Origin: Nocardiopsis sp. YSL2
Lineage (GTDB): Bacteria; Actinomycetota; Actinomycetes; Streptosporangiales; Streptosporangiaceae
Reading direction: 5' to 3'
NCBI RefSeq assembly: GCF_030555055.1
Contig: NZ_JAMOAO010000001.1
Location: forward strand, 4,340,001 to 4,404,000
Length of the DNA: 64,000 bases
Shown: positions 56,327 to 64,000 of the stretch, piece after piece
How positions within the stretch are numbered: position 1 is the stretch's first letter
How the letters are laid out: each line of letters opens with the position of its first letter
The notes under the pieces: model-generated
What the model saw: only the letters and a program-made list of their open reading frames with translations
Database searches by the model: none
Told to the model about the DNA's origin: nothing
Position numbers and translations under genes: made by a program

Positions 56327-56793
56327 TGTCCGACTACTACGAGATCCGCCACACGGTCGGCTTCGAGGAGACCAACCTGGTGGGCAACGTCTACTACGTC
56401 CACTACCTGCGCTGGCAGGGGCGCTGCCGGGAGATGTTCCTCAAGGAGCAGGCACCGGACGTGCTGGAGGACCTGCGCGGTGACCTGAAGCTGTTCACCC
56501 TCAAGGTCGACTGCGCGTTCTTCGCCGAGATCACCGCCTTCGACGAGCTCTCCATCCGGATGCGGTTGGAGGAGCTGACCCAGACCCAGGTGCAGTTCTC
56601 CTTCGACTACGTCCGCTTGGACAAAGAGGGGGAGGTCCTGGTGGCGCGGGGCAGCCAGCGGGTGGCCTGCATGCGCGGGCCCAACACGGCGACGGTCCCC
56701 ACCCGGGTGCCCGACGAGCTGCGCACGGCCCTGGCACCGTACGTGTCGGAACCGGACGCGGCCGGCGCCGCCTCCCGAGGGGCGGTGGCCTGA
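56326..56793 (+). CDS. Enediyne-type hotdog thioesterase (TebC/E10 family)
   Basis: The 155-residue single hotdog-fold protein releases the polyene chain from the PksE acyl carrier. It carries the family motif FEETNLVGNVYYVHYLRWQGRCREMFL, close to CalE7, DynE7 and SgcE10, where Asn and Arg in this stretch take the place of the usual acidic catalytic residue. It follows pksE with a one-base overlap of stop and start (TGATG), the standard PksE-E10 pairing. Its presence supports the enediyne assignment of the synthase. Confidence 0.93.
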   Translation: MSDYYEIRHTVGFEETNLVGNVYYVHYLRWQGRCREMFLKEQAPDVLEDLRGDLKLFTLKVDCAFFAEITAFDELSIRMRLEELTQTQVQFSFDYVRLDKEGEVLVARGSQRVACMRGPNTATVPTRVPDELRTALAPYVSEPDAAGAASRGAVA

Positions 56794-56794
56794 C

Positions 56795-57301
56795 ATGGTG
56801 GCCCTGCGCAAGGTGATGTCCGCGTTCGCGACCGGCGTGACGGTGCTCACGGTCGGCGGGGAGACCCCCCACGGCATGACGGCCAACGCCATCTGCTCGG
56901 TCTCCCTGGACCCGCCCCTGGTGCTGTGCTGCGTCTCCGCGACGGCGCGCCTGCACAAGGCGGTGGTCACGCAGGGGCACTTCGCGGTCTCGGTGCTGTG
57001 CGCCGAACAGGAGGACACCGCCCGCTACTTCGCCAGCCGGGAGCGGCCCGAGGGGATGGGGCAGTTCGCCTCGGTGCCCTGGCTGCCCGGGCCGAGCACG
57101 GGCGCGCCCCTGATCGCGGACGCCCTCGCCTGGCTGGAGTGCGAGGTGACCGAGGAGATCGCGGCCGGCGACCACTCGGTGTTCGTCGGCGAGGTCGTGC
57201 ACGCCGAGGCCGGGGCCGAGCGTTCGGCGCTGCTGTTCCACGGCGGTGCCTTCCACGGGCTCCCCCGCGGCGCCGCGAACGGTCGGGTGAGGGCGGGATG
57301 A
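56795..57301 (+). CDS. Flavin reductase (SgcE6/HpaC-like)
   Basis: The 168-residue protein is an NAD(P)H:flavin oxidoreductase of the FMN-binding split-barrel family. It has the motif RKVMSAFATGVTVLT, then GMTANAICSVSLDPPLVLCCV and GHFAVSVL. Such enzymes supply reduced FAD or FMN to a two-component monooxygenase. SgcE6 of the C-1027 cluster is of this kind. No partner monooxygenase is in the window, so it may lie downstream. It is one base after the thioesterase stop and its own stop overlaps the carboxyltransferase ATG (ATGA), so the four genes form one operon. Confidence 0.9.
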   Translation: MVALRKVMSAFATGVTVLTVGGETPHGMTANAICSVSLDPPLVLCCVSATARLHKAVVTQGHFAVSVLCAEQEDTARYFASRERPEGMGQFASVPWLPGPSTGAPLIADALAWLECEVTEEIAAGDHSVFVGEVVHAEAGAERSALLFHGGAFHGLPRGAANGRVRAG

Positions 57302-58920
57302 GCACTACGGAGGCGGATCTGAGACCGGTGGCCGTGCCCCGGGAGGCGCGGCCACCGGCCCCCGGGTCCCGCACGATGGCGGAGCTGCGGCGCGAGCGCG
57401 ACACGCTGCGCGGGCTCACCGAGGCCGGTGATCCGGCCGGCGTCGAACGCCAGCACGGTCTGGGCAAGCGCACGGCGCGTGAACGGCTGGACCTGCTCCT
57501 GGACGAGGGCTCCTTCGTGGAGCTCGGCGTTTTCCGCCGCCGCAGGGACGAGGGGCCGCCCACGGAGGGCCGCCGGCCGCACACCGACGGCGTGGTCACG
57601 GGCTCGGGGACGATCGAGGGCCGGCGGGTGTTCGTCTACGCGCAGGACTTCACGATCCTGGGCGGTTCGCTGGGCGCCGAGCACGCCAGGAAGATCCACC
57701 GCGTGATGGACCTGGCCCTGGACAGCGGCGCGCCGATCATCGGGCTCAACGACAGCGGCGGCGCCCGTATCCAGGAGGGCGTCGCCGCCCTGGACGGCTA
57801 CGGCGGCATCTTCCGCAGGCACGTGGCCGCCTCCGGGGTCGTCCCCCAGATCAGCGTGATCCTGGGGCCCTGCGCGGGCGGCGCCGCCTACTCCCCGGCG
57901 CTCGCGGACTTCACGTTCATGGTCCGCGGTACGGCCAGGATGTACCTGACCGGCCCCGACGTCATCGCCGCGGTGAGCGGTGAGCGCGTCGGGCACGAGG
58001 AGCTGGGCGGCGCGGACGTGCACGGCACGCGCACCGGGGTGGCCGCCGTCGTCCACGACGACGAGGAGGAGTGCCTGGAGGACGTGCGCCACCTCGTCTC
58101 GCTCCTGCCCGACAACAACCTGTCCCTGCCCCCGGAGGTGCCCGGTGCGGGGTCGGCGCGGGACGAGCGGCGGCCACGGCTGGCCGAGATCGTACCGGCC
58201 GAGCCGAACAGGCCCTACGACATGCGCGACGTGGTCGCCGAGGTGGTCGACGACGGCGACTTCTTCGAGGTGCACGAGGGGTGGGCGACCAACGTGCTGT
58301 GCGCCCTGGCCCGGGTGGACGGCGCCGTGGTCGGGGTGGTCGGCAACCAGCCCATGGTCCTGGCGGGCGTCCTGGACAGCGAAGCCGCCCAGAAGGCCGC
58401 GCGGTTCGTGCGCTTCTGCGATGCCTTCAACATCCCGCTCGTGACCCTGGTGGACGTCCCCGGGTTCCTGCCGGGGGCCGCCCAGGAGCACGCCGGGGTG
58501 ATCCGGCACGGGGCCAAGCTGCTCTACGCCTACTGCGAGGCGACGGTGCCCCGCGTGCAGGTGGTCCTGCGCAAGGCCTACGGCGGTGCCTACATCGTGA
58601 TGGACTCGCGCTCCATCGGCACGGACCTGTCCCTGGCCTGGCCCAGCAACGAGATCGCCGTGATGGGGGCGGAGGGGGCGGTCAACGTGGTCCACCGCAG
58701 GGAGTTGCGCGCCGCGGCCGATCCGTCGACCCGCCGCGCCGAGCTGGTGGAGGACTATCGCAGGCGGCTGATGCACCCCTACCGGGCTCCGGAGGAGGGG
58801 TTCGTCGACGACGTGATCGACCCCGCGGACACGCGCGCGGCGGTGGCGGCCGGACTCGCCCTGCTGCGGGACAAGAGGAAGGAGCAACCGCGCCGCAAGC
58901 ACGGCAACGTTCCGCTCTAG
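57298..58920 (+). CDS. Acyl-CoA carboxylase carboxyltransferase (beta) subunit
   Basis: The 540-residue protein belongs to the AccB/PccB family that moves CO2 from biotin to acyl-CoA. The two crotonase-like halves are visible: GGSLGAEHARKIHRVMDLAL with GLNDSGGARIQEGV, then VDVPGFLPGAAQEHAGVIRHGAKLLYAY. In streptomycete enzymes the residue matching Ile433 here (GGAYIVM) sets substrate choice: Asp favours propionyl-CoA, Ile allows acetyl-CoA. Ile therefore suggests it can make malonyl-CoA, the PksE substrate. The ATG at 57298 overlaps the reductase stop. The biotinylated alpha subunit is not in the window and may be shared with the housekeeping carboxylase. Confidence 0.92.
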   Translation: MSTTEADLRPVAVPREARPPAPGSRTMAELRRERDTLRGLTEAGDPAGVERQHGLGKRTARERLDLLLDEGSFVELGVFRRRRDEGPPTEGRRPHTDGVVTGSGTIEGRRVFVYAQDFTILGGSLGAEHARKIHRVMDLALDSGAPIIGLNDSGGARIQEGVAALDGYGGIFRRHVAASGVVPQISVILGPCAGGAAYSPALADFTFMVRGTARMYLTGPDVIAAVSGERVGHEELGGADVHGTRTGVAAVVHDDEEECLEDVRHLVSLLPDNNLSLPPEVPGAGSARDERRPRLAEIVPAEPNRPYDMRDVVAEVVDDGDFFEVHEGWATNVLCALARVDGAVVGVVGNQPMVLAGVLDSEAAQKAARFVRFCDAFNIPLVTLVDVPGFLPGAAQEHAGVIRHGAKLLYAYCEATVPRVQVVLRKAYGGAYIVMDSRSIGTDLSLAWPSNEIAVMGAEGAVNVVHRRELRAAADPSTRRAELVEDYRRRLMHPYRAPEEGFVDDVIDPADTRAAVAAGLALLRDKRKEQPRRKHGNVPL

Positions 58921-59011
58921 AGCGCTCCGACCGCCCGCCCACCCGGCCGTGCGACGCTCCCGAGGCGCTCCCGTCGGTCGACGGGGCGCCGCTCGGGGTT
59001 GCGGCCGGCGG

Positions 59012-59689
59012 TCAGTGGTCGGGGGTCGGGGCGGGCGCTCTTCCCAGGGAGCCCAGGCGCCGGGCGGAGGCCTCGACCGAGGCCCGGGCCGCCTCCGGGG
59101 TGTCTCCGCACCCCACCATGAGGGACACGAGCTGGTCCTCGAAGCACCGGTCGGCGTCGTAGGGGGGAATGAGGTAGGAGCCGAGCTCGAGTGTGGTCAG
59201 CCCGTGGACCGCGCACCACAGCCGATGGGCCACCAGTTCCGGCTCGGCGGCGCAGAAGCGACGGGAGTCGATACACCTGCGTACGCAGTCCGTGACGTTG
59301 CGCAGTGTATAGCGGCCATGCTGGCGGTCGTCCTCCGAGAGACTGAAACCGGCCAGGGAGCAGCCGCCGAACATCACTGTGTACAGGTGCGCGTTGTGCG
59401 CCGCGTTGTGCCGGAAGGCCCTGCCGAGCAGGGCCAGGTCGCAGACGGGGTCGGGGGTGGGGCGGACGCTGGTGAGGTGTTCCTCCAGGCGGGTGAACCC
59501 CTCGCGGACCATCGCGTGGACCAGTCCGCCCATGCCGTCGAAGTGGGTGTAGACGGCCATGGTCGAGCTGCCCGCCTCCTGGGCGATCCTGCGAGTGGAC
59601 AGGGCCCGGGGGCCCTCGGTGATGAGCAGTCGGGCGGCCGTATCGATCAGGACCGAGCGGAGTCGTGGATCGGACTTGCGTGGGCTCAT
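59012..59689 (-). CDS. TetR-family transcriptional regulator
   Basis: The 225-residue protein has a TetR helix-turn-helix near its start (LIDTAARLLITEGPRALSTRRIAQEAGSSTMAVYTHFDGMGGLV) and a TetR_C-type ligand domain. ATG at 59689 gives MSPRKSDPRL. It sits inside the polyketide region, convergent with the carboxyltransferase gene and divergent from the AraC gene across a long gap. A role as a repressor of the cluster is inferred from position only. Confidence 0.88.
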   Translation of the reverse strand: MSPRKSDPRLRSVLIDTAARLLITEGPRALSTRRIAQEAGSSTMAVYTHFDGMGGLVHAMVREGFTRLEEHLTSVRPTPDPVCDLALLGRAFRHNAAHNAHLYTVMFGGCSLAGFSLSEDDRQHGRYTLRNVTDCVRRCIDSRRFCAAEPELVAHRLWCAVHGLTTLELGSYLIPPYDADRCFEDQLVSLMVGCGDTPEAARASVEASARRLGSLGRAPAPTPDH

Positions 59690-60420
59690 AACACCAATAT
59701 CCGATGTCACCTTGCGCCCACTCTACTCGTGTTCAGCTTTTCTCGCGGGCGGCAAGAGGGAGTGCGGGGCGATTGCTGTCGGCCCGTGAAATTCACTTGT
59801 CCTTTCCTGTTTAGTCTTGCAGGGGGGCTACTGCCTGCGGTCTTTACACAAAGTGATTGCGGGCGGGTTCACTCCGAGTTATCGGAGCTTCGGGGGCTAC
59901 CTTTCTTTCCCCCTGGTGCGCTGCGTAATCCTCGCTGTCCACTTGTGGCCAGTGGGGTTGAACGGGCGCATGTGCACGCTGAGGTGTCGGCCTCGTCGCC
60001 AGAACCTTCCCTGGGGCTACTTTCCGTGATTGTTTCGTCGCAAGAAGTACTGGGAGGTTTATTTCTTTTCGGACTGTTTCTTGGCCTGGTTTAGCAGTGA
60101 GTGTCGCAATCTGGAAGATGAGGCTCTGGCCGGTGGGTGTGACCATGGACCGGTGCCTGTGCGGAGCGTTGAAGGGTGGTGGCGGTGGGCGAGGGTTTCG
60201 GCTCCATCGAGCGGAGAGTGCGGACTCGGTCACGCACGCTTTCCTGTCCGCCTCACCCTGGTCTCTTAGCCGGGTGAACTTCCCGTTCCGGATTCTCGCC
60301 GACGGCGAAGAGGGATTCATTAGTTCCATATTTAACTTATTGGTGAATCCGCGTCTTTCCGTCTTGCCTGGTTTTCTGTGTGCCGGTGTCCGACAGTCGG
60401 AATCGTTTTGGGAGATTGCC
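59690..60420. other. Long lower-GC intergenic region in the polyketide cluster
   Basis: The 731-bp gap separates the TetR and AraC genes. It is clearly less GC-rich than the coding DNA around it, with AT-rich patches near 60040-60080 and 60320-60350. A diverged copy of the dispersed repeat lies near 60168-60200. A TCCGAC-A-GTCGGA palindrome is at 60389-60401, 19 bp before the AraC start. Several short open frames cross it, but none shows actinomycete codon use or a known product. It may hold long 5' leaders or decayed coding DNA. Confidence 0.5.
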
Positions 60421-61239
60421 GTGGAGAAATCTGTTCGCCAAGCCGTTGAAGTCATTCGCAGCCGTTATGACGAACCCCTCACTCTCAGCCAGCTCGCCGC
60501 CGAGGTGTTCGTCAGCCCTTACCACTTTTCCAGGATCTTTTCCCGTGCGGTCGGCATGACGCCGGGGCGCTACCTGACGGCCGTCCGCCTGTTCGCGGCC
60601 AAGCGGATGCTCCTCACCACGGACCTGACGGTCTCCGACATCGTCTGCAGCGTCGGATACAACAGCGTCGGCACCTTCACCAGCCGATTCACCCGCGCCG
60701 TCGGCATGTCGCCGACCCAGTACCGTTCCCCCTCCGTCTCCCGGCTGCTCGTGGCGGTCTCCCCCGACTTCTCCCGGCTGCCGGCCCTGGGGGAGATGAT
60801 CGAGGCGCGACGCGGCCGACGGGACGCGAACGCGCGCGGCGGCTCGATCACGGGGGCCCTGGACCTCCCCGATACCGCGGGCCCGACGGACGTCATGGTC
60901 GGCGTCTTCCGCGAGGCCGCGCCACAGGGGGCACCCGTGGCGTTCGAGGCGTTCTCCGCGTGCGGCAGGACCGAGTTCACGGTCTCGGGTGTGCCCCACG
61001 GATCCCACCACGTCATCGCCGTGGCCAGGCCCCGCGGGGCCGAGGGGGCGGCGGCCCCCGTCCTGACGGCCTCCACCCTCAGGCACGTACGGATCGCCCC
61101 GGGGGTCAACACCTTCGTCAGTCTGCCGTTGGGCCCCGCCGAGCAGGCGTCCCCGCCCCTGGCCGTGACCCTCGCCGAGACCACGGCGGACCAGGCCGCG
61201 GGGCCGGGGCCCGACCAGCTCCGCCAGACGGTGGCCTGA
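60421..61239 (+). CDS. AraC-family transcriptional regulator
   Basis: The 272-residue protein has its DNA-binding domain at the N-terminus (residues 1-100), with both helix-turn-helix units visible: LTLSQLAAEVFVSPYHFSRIF and LTVSDIVCSVGYNSVGTFTSRFTRAVGMSP. The C-terminal part (about 130-265) is a small beta-rich domain I do not recognise. The GTG at 60421 follows GGGAG; the frame is open to 60097 but the extra part is not protein-like. It ends 3 bp before the first DUF1702 gene, so it is likely co-transcribed with it and may activate the cluster. Confidence 0.9.
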   Translation: MEKSVRQAVEVIRSRYDEPLTLSQLAAEVFVSPYHFSRIFSRAVGMTPGRYLTAVRLFAAKRMLLTTDLTVSDIVCSVGYNSVGTFTSRFTRAVGMSPTQYRSPSVSRLLVAVSPDFSRLPALGEMIEARRGRRDANARGGSITGALDLPDTAGPTDVMVGVFREAAPQGAPVAFEAFSACGRTEFTVSGVPHGSHHVIAVARPRGAEGAAAPVLTASTLRHVRIAPGVNTFVSLPLGPAEQASPPLAVTLAETTADQAAGPGPDQLRQTVA

Positions 61240-61242
61240 GCC

Positions 61243-62217
61243 GTGCTGGGCAAGGTCGCGCGCGCCGTCGGCCGCGCACTCCTGGCACCGCCGCTGGCGG
61301 AGGTGGGCTTCTCACGCCGGGGCTTCCCCGGCCGCGACTCCCCGGCCGCACGCGGACTCGAGACGATCCCCCAGGCCGTGGTGTGCGGCTTCGAGTGGGG
61401 GATGGAGGCACACGACCTCCCAGAGGCCCAGCACCGGGTCGAGACCGTCGACGCCGCACTGCGCGGTTTCGCCTACGAAGGCACGGCCATGGCCTTCACT
61501 GTGCGTGATGCCCTCCCCACGGGCGGGTCCGGATGGACGAGGGAGCTGATGGACGGACCGGCCAGACCCCACACCCTGCTGGCCTACATCGGGATCGGCT
61601 TCGCCATGGCACGCCTGCCGCGGCCGCTGTGGAAGGGCGTCCTGCCCGACCTCACCGACAATCCCCACCACCCCACGATGAGCTGGCTCGCGGTGGACGG
61701 GTACGGGTTCGACCGGGCCTACTTCGACACCTCCCGCTGGGTCCACCGACGTGAGAGGCCGCGCCCCTACCCCTGGCTCGGGGCACCGGACTACTTCCAG
61801 CGGGCCTTCGACCAGGGCGTCGGCCGGGCGCTGTGGTTCATCCACGGTGCGCGGCCGGAGTCCGTCGGCGACGCCGTGCGGGAGTTCTCCGAGGAGCGCC
61901 GGCCGGACCTGTGGAGCGGTGTGGGCCTGGCGGCCGCCTTCGCGGGCGGCGCCGACCGGGACGACCTGGACCGGCTGCTCCGCTCAGCGGACGGTCTGGC
62001 ACCGCACGCGGCCCAGGGGGCCGTCTTCGCGGCCAAGGCCCGCGTCCTCGCGGGCACGGTCCCCGAGCACACCGAGGCCACGGTGCACGCGCTCACCGGT
62101 ATGGACTGCGTCGGCGCCGCCGCCCTGGCCGACGAGCACGAGGTGGAGCCCGGGGACCGCGGCGGCGTCCCCGCCTACGAGGTCTGGCGCGCCGGTGTGC
62201 GCGCGCACTTCTCCTGA
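61243..62217 (+). CDS. DUF1702 family protein (UnbL/E3-like), copy 1
   Basis: The 324-residue protein matches DUF1702, a family found with enediyne synthases and called UnbL or E3 there. Its chemistry is unknown. Shared motifs with copy 2 are GFAYEGTAMAF, YIGIGFAMARLPRPLW, VDGYGFDRAYF, HRRERP, QGVGRALWF and GVGLAAAFAGGA. No signal peptide, membrane helix or known catalytic motif is seen. GTG at 61243 lies 3 bp after the AraC stop. A 102-bp gap separates it from copy 2. Confidence 0.88.
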   Translation: MLGKVARAVGRALLAPPLAEVGFSRRGFPGRDSPAARGLETIPQAVVCGFEWGMEAHDLPEAQHRVETVDAALRGFAYEGTAMAFTVRDALPTGGSGWTRELMDGPARPHTLLAYIGIGFAMARLPRPLWKGVLPDLTDNPHHPTMSWLAVDGYGFDRAYFDTSRWVHRRERPRPYPWLGAPDYFQRAFDQGVGRALWFIHGARPESVGDAVREFSEERRPDLWSGVGLAAAFAGGADRDDLDRLLRSADGLAPHAAQGAVFAAKARVLAGTVPEHTEATVHALTGMDCVGAAALADEHEVEPGDRGGVPAYEVWRAGVRAHFS

Positions 62218-62319
62218 CGTGCGCAGCGACCGGCAATCGCGGAGTAGACCCTCCGACCGCCGCGAGGGAAGCATGGAACCCACATCGACAGAGTCCGTCG
62301 CCACACGCGGGAGGACGCA

Positions 62320-63312
62320 TTGGCCAGTCTGACAGGAGCGCTCCGGCGTCGAGTCCTGACACCGGACATCTCCGAGACCACACTCGAAACCCGCGGATTC
62401 CACGACAAGGGCCCGGCCGGGCGCAGCGTCCTGGAGACGGTGGGAGCGTCGTTCCTGGCCGGTCTGGGGGACGCCGTGGAGACGGCGTCCCCAGAGCGCA
62501 CCGACGCGCGGCTCACGGCATTGAGCACGCGGTACCAGGGGTTCGCCTACGAAGGGGCGGCGATGGGCTTCGCGCTGCTGGACGCGCTCTCGTTCAGGGG
62601 CGGCAGGACCCGGCGCTTCCTCGACGGACCCGGCGCCCCTCACGTGTACATGGCCTACGTGGGCATCGGATGGGCCATGGCCCGCCTGCCCAAGCCCCTG
62701 TGGCCGGGCACCGGCGACCTGGACCCGGTGCTCCGGTGGCTCGTGCACGACGGCTACGGGTTCCACCAGGCCTACTTCCACACCGAAGCCCACGTCCACC
62801 GCCGTGAGCGGGCCACCGGGGCCGCCCGGCGCACGGGGGACGGCGCCTACGCGCTGCGCGCCGCCGACCAGGGCATCGGCCGGGCGCTGTGGTTCGTGGC
62901 GGGAACGGACGCCGAACGGGCCGCCGCGCTGGTCGAGACCTTCCCGCGTGAGCGCAGGCAGGACCTCTACGCGGGGTTGGGCCTGGCCGCCACCTACGCG
63001 GGCGGCGCCGACGAGGAGGAGCTGGACGCCCTGTGCGAGCGGGCGGGGGAGCACCGCTGGTTCCTCGCCCAGGGCAGCGCCTTCGCGGCCGAGGCCCGGG
63101 TGCGCGCCGGCCTCGTCGTTCCCCACACCGAGACCGCCACCCGGGTCCTGTGCTCCCTCGACGCCGAGAAGGCGGCACGCCTGTCCAGGGACCACCGCCC
63201 CGACGCCTCAGCAGGCCCCGCCCCCTCTCCGGACCGCCCCTGGTACGAGATCTGGCGCGTGTCGGTGGCCGAGGAGTTCGCCCACCGGGGCGGGGCGGGG
63301 GGCCTCTCATGA
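62320..63312 (+). CDS. DUF1702 family protein (UnbL/E3-like), copy 2
   Basis: This 330-residue paralogue of the preceding gene keeps the same blocks in the same order (GFAYEGAAMGF, YVGIGWAMARLPKPLW, HDGYGFHQAYF, HRRER, QGIGRALWF, GLGLAATYAGGA), while the N- and C-terminal thirds differ widely. Old duplication or separate recruitment, rather than a recent copy, is likely. It starts at TTG 62320, with GGGAGGA 6 nt upstream; no ATG or GTG start fits better. Its stop overlaps the ATG of the following P450 gene (ATGA). Confidence 0.88.
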   Translation: MASLTGALRRRVLTPDISETTLETRGFHDKGPAGRSVLETVGASFLAGLGDAVETASPERTDARLTALSTRYQGFAYEGAAMGFALLDALSFRGGRTRRFLDGPGAPHVYMAYVGIGWAMARLPKPLWPGTGDLDPVLRWLVHDGYGFHQAYFHTEAHVHRRERATGAARRTGDGAYALRAADQGIGRALWFVAGTDAERAAALVETFPRERRQDLYAGLGLAATYAGGADEEELDALCERAGEHRWFLAQGSAFAAEARVRAGLVVPHTETATRVLCSLDAEKAARLSRDHRPDASAGPAPSPDRPWYEIWRVSVAEEFAHRGGAGGLS

Positions 63313-64000
63313 CCGACCGACGCAGACTCCCTCCCCGCACCCCTCCCTCCGCCGCCCCGGGCATGCTCCGCGACCTGGTCACCGACAGGCTCGCCATGAT
63401 GACCACGGCGGCAGAACGGCACGGCGACGCGGTACGGATGGTCGCCGGTCCCAAGACCCTGTACTTCTTCAACCACCCCGACCACGCCAAGCACGTCCTG
63501 GCCGAGAACAGCGCCAACTACCACAAGGGCATCGGCCAGGCACACGCGCGACGGGCGCTCGGTGACGGGCTGCTCACCAGCGAGGGCGAGCTCTGGCGGG
63601 CCCAGCGCCGGACCATGCGCCCGGTCTTCGGGCACCAGAGGATCGCCGCCCAGGCCGACGCCGTGGCCAAGGAGGCCACCGCCCTCGTGGACCGCCTGCG
63701 GTCGCACGCGGGCCGCGGCCCCGTCGACGTGTCGGCCGCGGCGACCGAACTGACCCTGGGGGTCCTGGGACGCACCCTGCTCGACACCGACCTGCACGCC
63801 TTCGACACCATCGGCACCGCCTTCGAGGCCGTCCAGGACCAGGCCATGCTCGACATGGTGACCATGAACGGCCTGCCGGTGTGGCTGCCCTTCCGTACCC
63901 AGACCAGGTTCCGGCGCGCCCGCCGGGAACTGCAGCGGATCGTGGCCCGGCTCGTGCGCGAACGCGTGCCCGGCGACGGGGACGACGCCCTCTCGCGCGT
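63309..64000 (+). CDS. Cytochrome P450, N-terminal part (cut by the window end)
   Basis: About 230 codons are present. The B-C region HAKHVLAENSANYHKGIGQAHARRALGDGLLTSEGELWRAQRRTMRPVF matches the WxxxRR helix C motif of P450s, and LGVLGRTLLDTDL follows. The I-helix and haem loop lie beyond the window. It resembles the CYP102/CYP4-like bacterial group rather than the P450 at 45835. Translation is coupled to the second DUF1702 gene (ATGA at 63309-63312), so it should act in the same pathway, perhaps oxidising the polyketide product. Confidence 0.88.
   Translation, partial: MTDRRRLPPRTPPSAAPGMLRDLVTDRLAMMTTAAERHGDAVRMVAGPKTLYFFNHPDHAKHVLAENSANYHKGIGQAHARRALGDGLLTSEGELWRAQRRTMRPVFGHQRIAAQADAVAKEATALVDRLRSHAGRGPVDVSAAATELTLGVLGRTLLDTDLHAFDTIGTAFEAVQDQAMLDMVTMNGLPVWLPFRTQTRFRRARRELQRIVARLVRERVPGDGDDALSR

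Noticed and set aside
59844..60455. 203-codon minus-strand frame in the cluster gap
   Set aside because: No ribosome site, unusual codon use for this genome, and no recognisable domain; it also overlaps the AraC start.

Overview
The window is very GC-rich, densely packed with genes that use GTG and TTG starts and overlap by ATGA or GTGA, and carries an actinomycete gene order (dapB, dapA, RNase J, ftsK, rimO, pgsA, cinA, clgR, DUF3046, recA, recX, miaB, miaA). It also has ergothioneine genes, menaquinone MenA and an actinobacterial SOS box. A filamentous actinomycete of the Nocardiopsis/Streptosporangiales type fits best. The genus is inferred from gene order and composition, not proven.

Layout. 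Positions 1-2340 hold the end of a peptide ABC transporter (two ATPases) and an arylamine N-acetyltransferase. Positions 2336-8412 hold an ergothioneine operon, egtA-egtB-egtC-egtD, with a perfect CRP-type palindrome upstream and an IS110-family element inserted between egtC and egtD. Positions 8489-21668 are the conserved core: dapB, menA, a GNAT enzyme, a holin-like membrane protein, dapA-rnj, ftsK, a RodZ-like protein, rimO-pgsA-cinA and clgR. Positions 22054-29356 hold an Rrf2 regulator and a carbohydrate uptake locus: a GH3 glycosidase, two permeases, a solute-binding lipoprotein and a divergent ROK regulator. A 208-bp MITE-like element splits its transporter operon. Positions 29408-36592 hold a GNAT enzyme, an Lhr helicase, DUF3046 and recA-recX with a LexA box. 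Positions 36755-44097 hold an S9 peptidase and a TAXI-TRAP transporter (receptor, DUF1850, fused permease). Positions 44277-50265 hold miaB, a TetR/P450 pair with a 37-bp palindromic operator, an IS630 element inserted at the stop codon of miaA, and miaA.

The accessory region of most interest runs from 50507 to the end of the window. A 1939-residue enediyne-type iterative polyketide synthase (KS-AT-ACP-KR-DH-PPTase, all key residues visible) is translationally coupled to a TebC/E10-type thioesterase. An SgcE6-like flavin reductase and an acyl-CoA carboxyltransferase follow. Then come a TetR gene on the other strand, a 730-bp lower-GC regulatory gap, an AraC regulator, two tandem DUF1702 (UnbL/E3-type) paralogues and the start of a cytochrome P450 cut by the window end. 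Together these look like the core of an enediyne or related polyene gene cluster of unusual arrangement, with its own carboxylase subunit perhaps supplying malonyl-CoA. The usual UnbV and UnbU partners are not in the window and may lie beyond it.

A dispersed GC-rich repeat family (core GTTGAGGGYGGTGG...GGGCGACGG), several long perfect palindromes and three mobile elements give the non-coding DNA more structure than usual.
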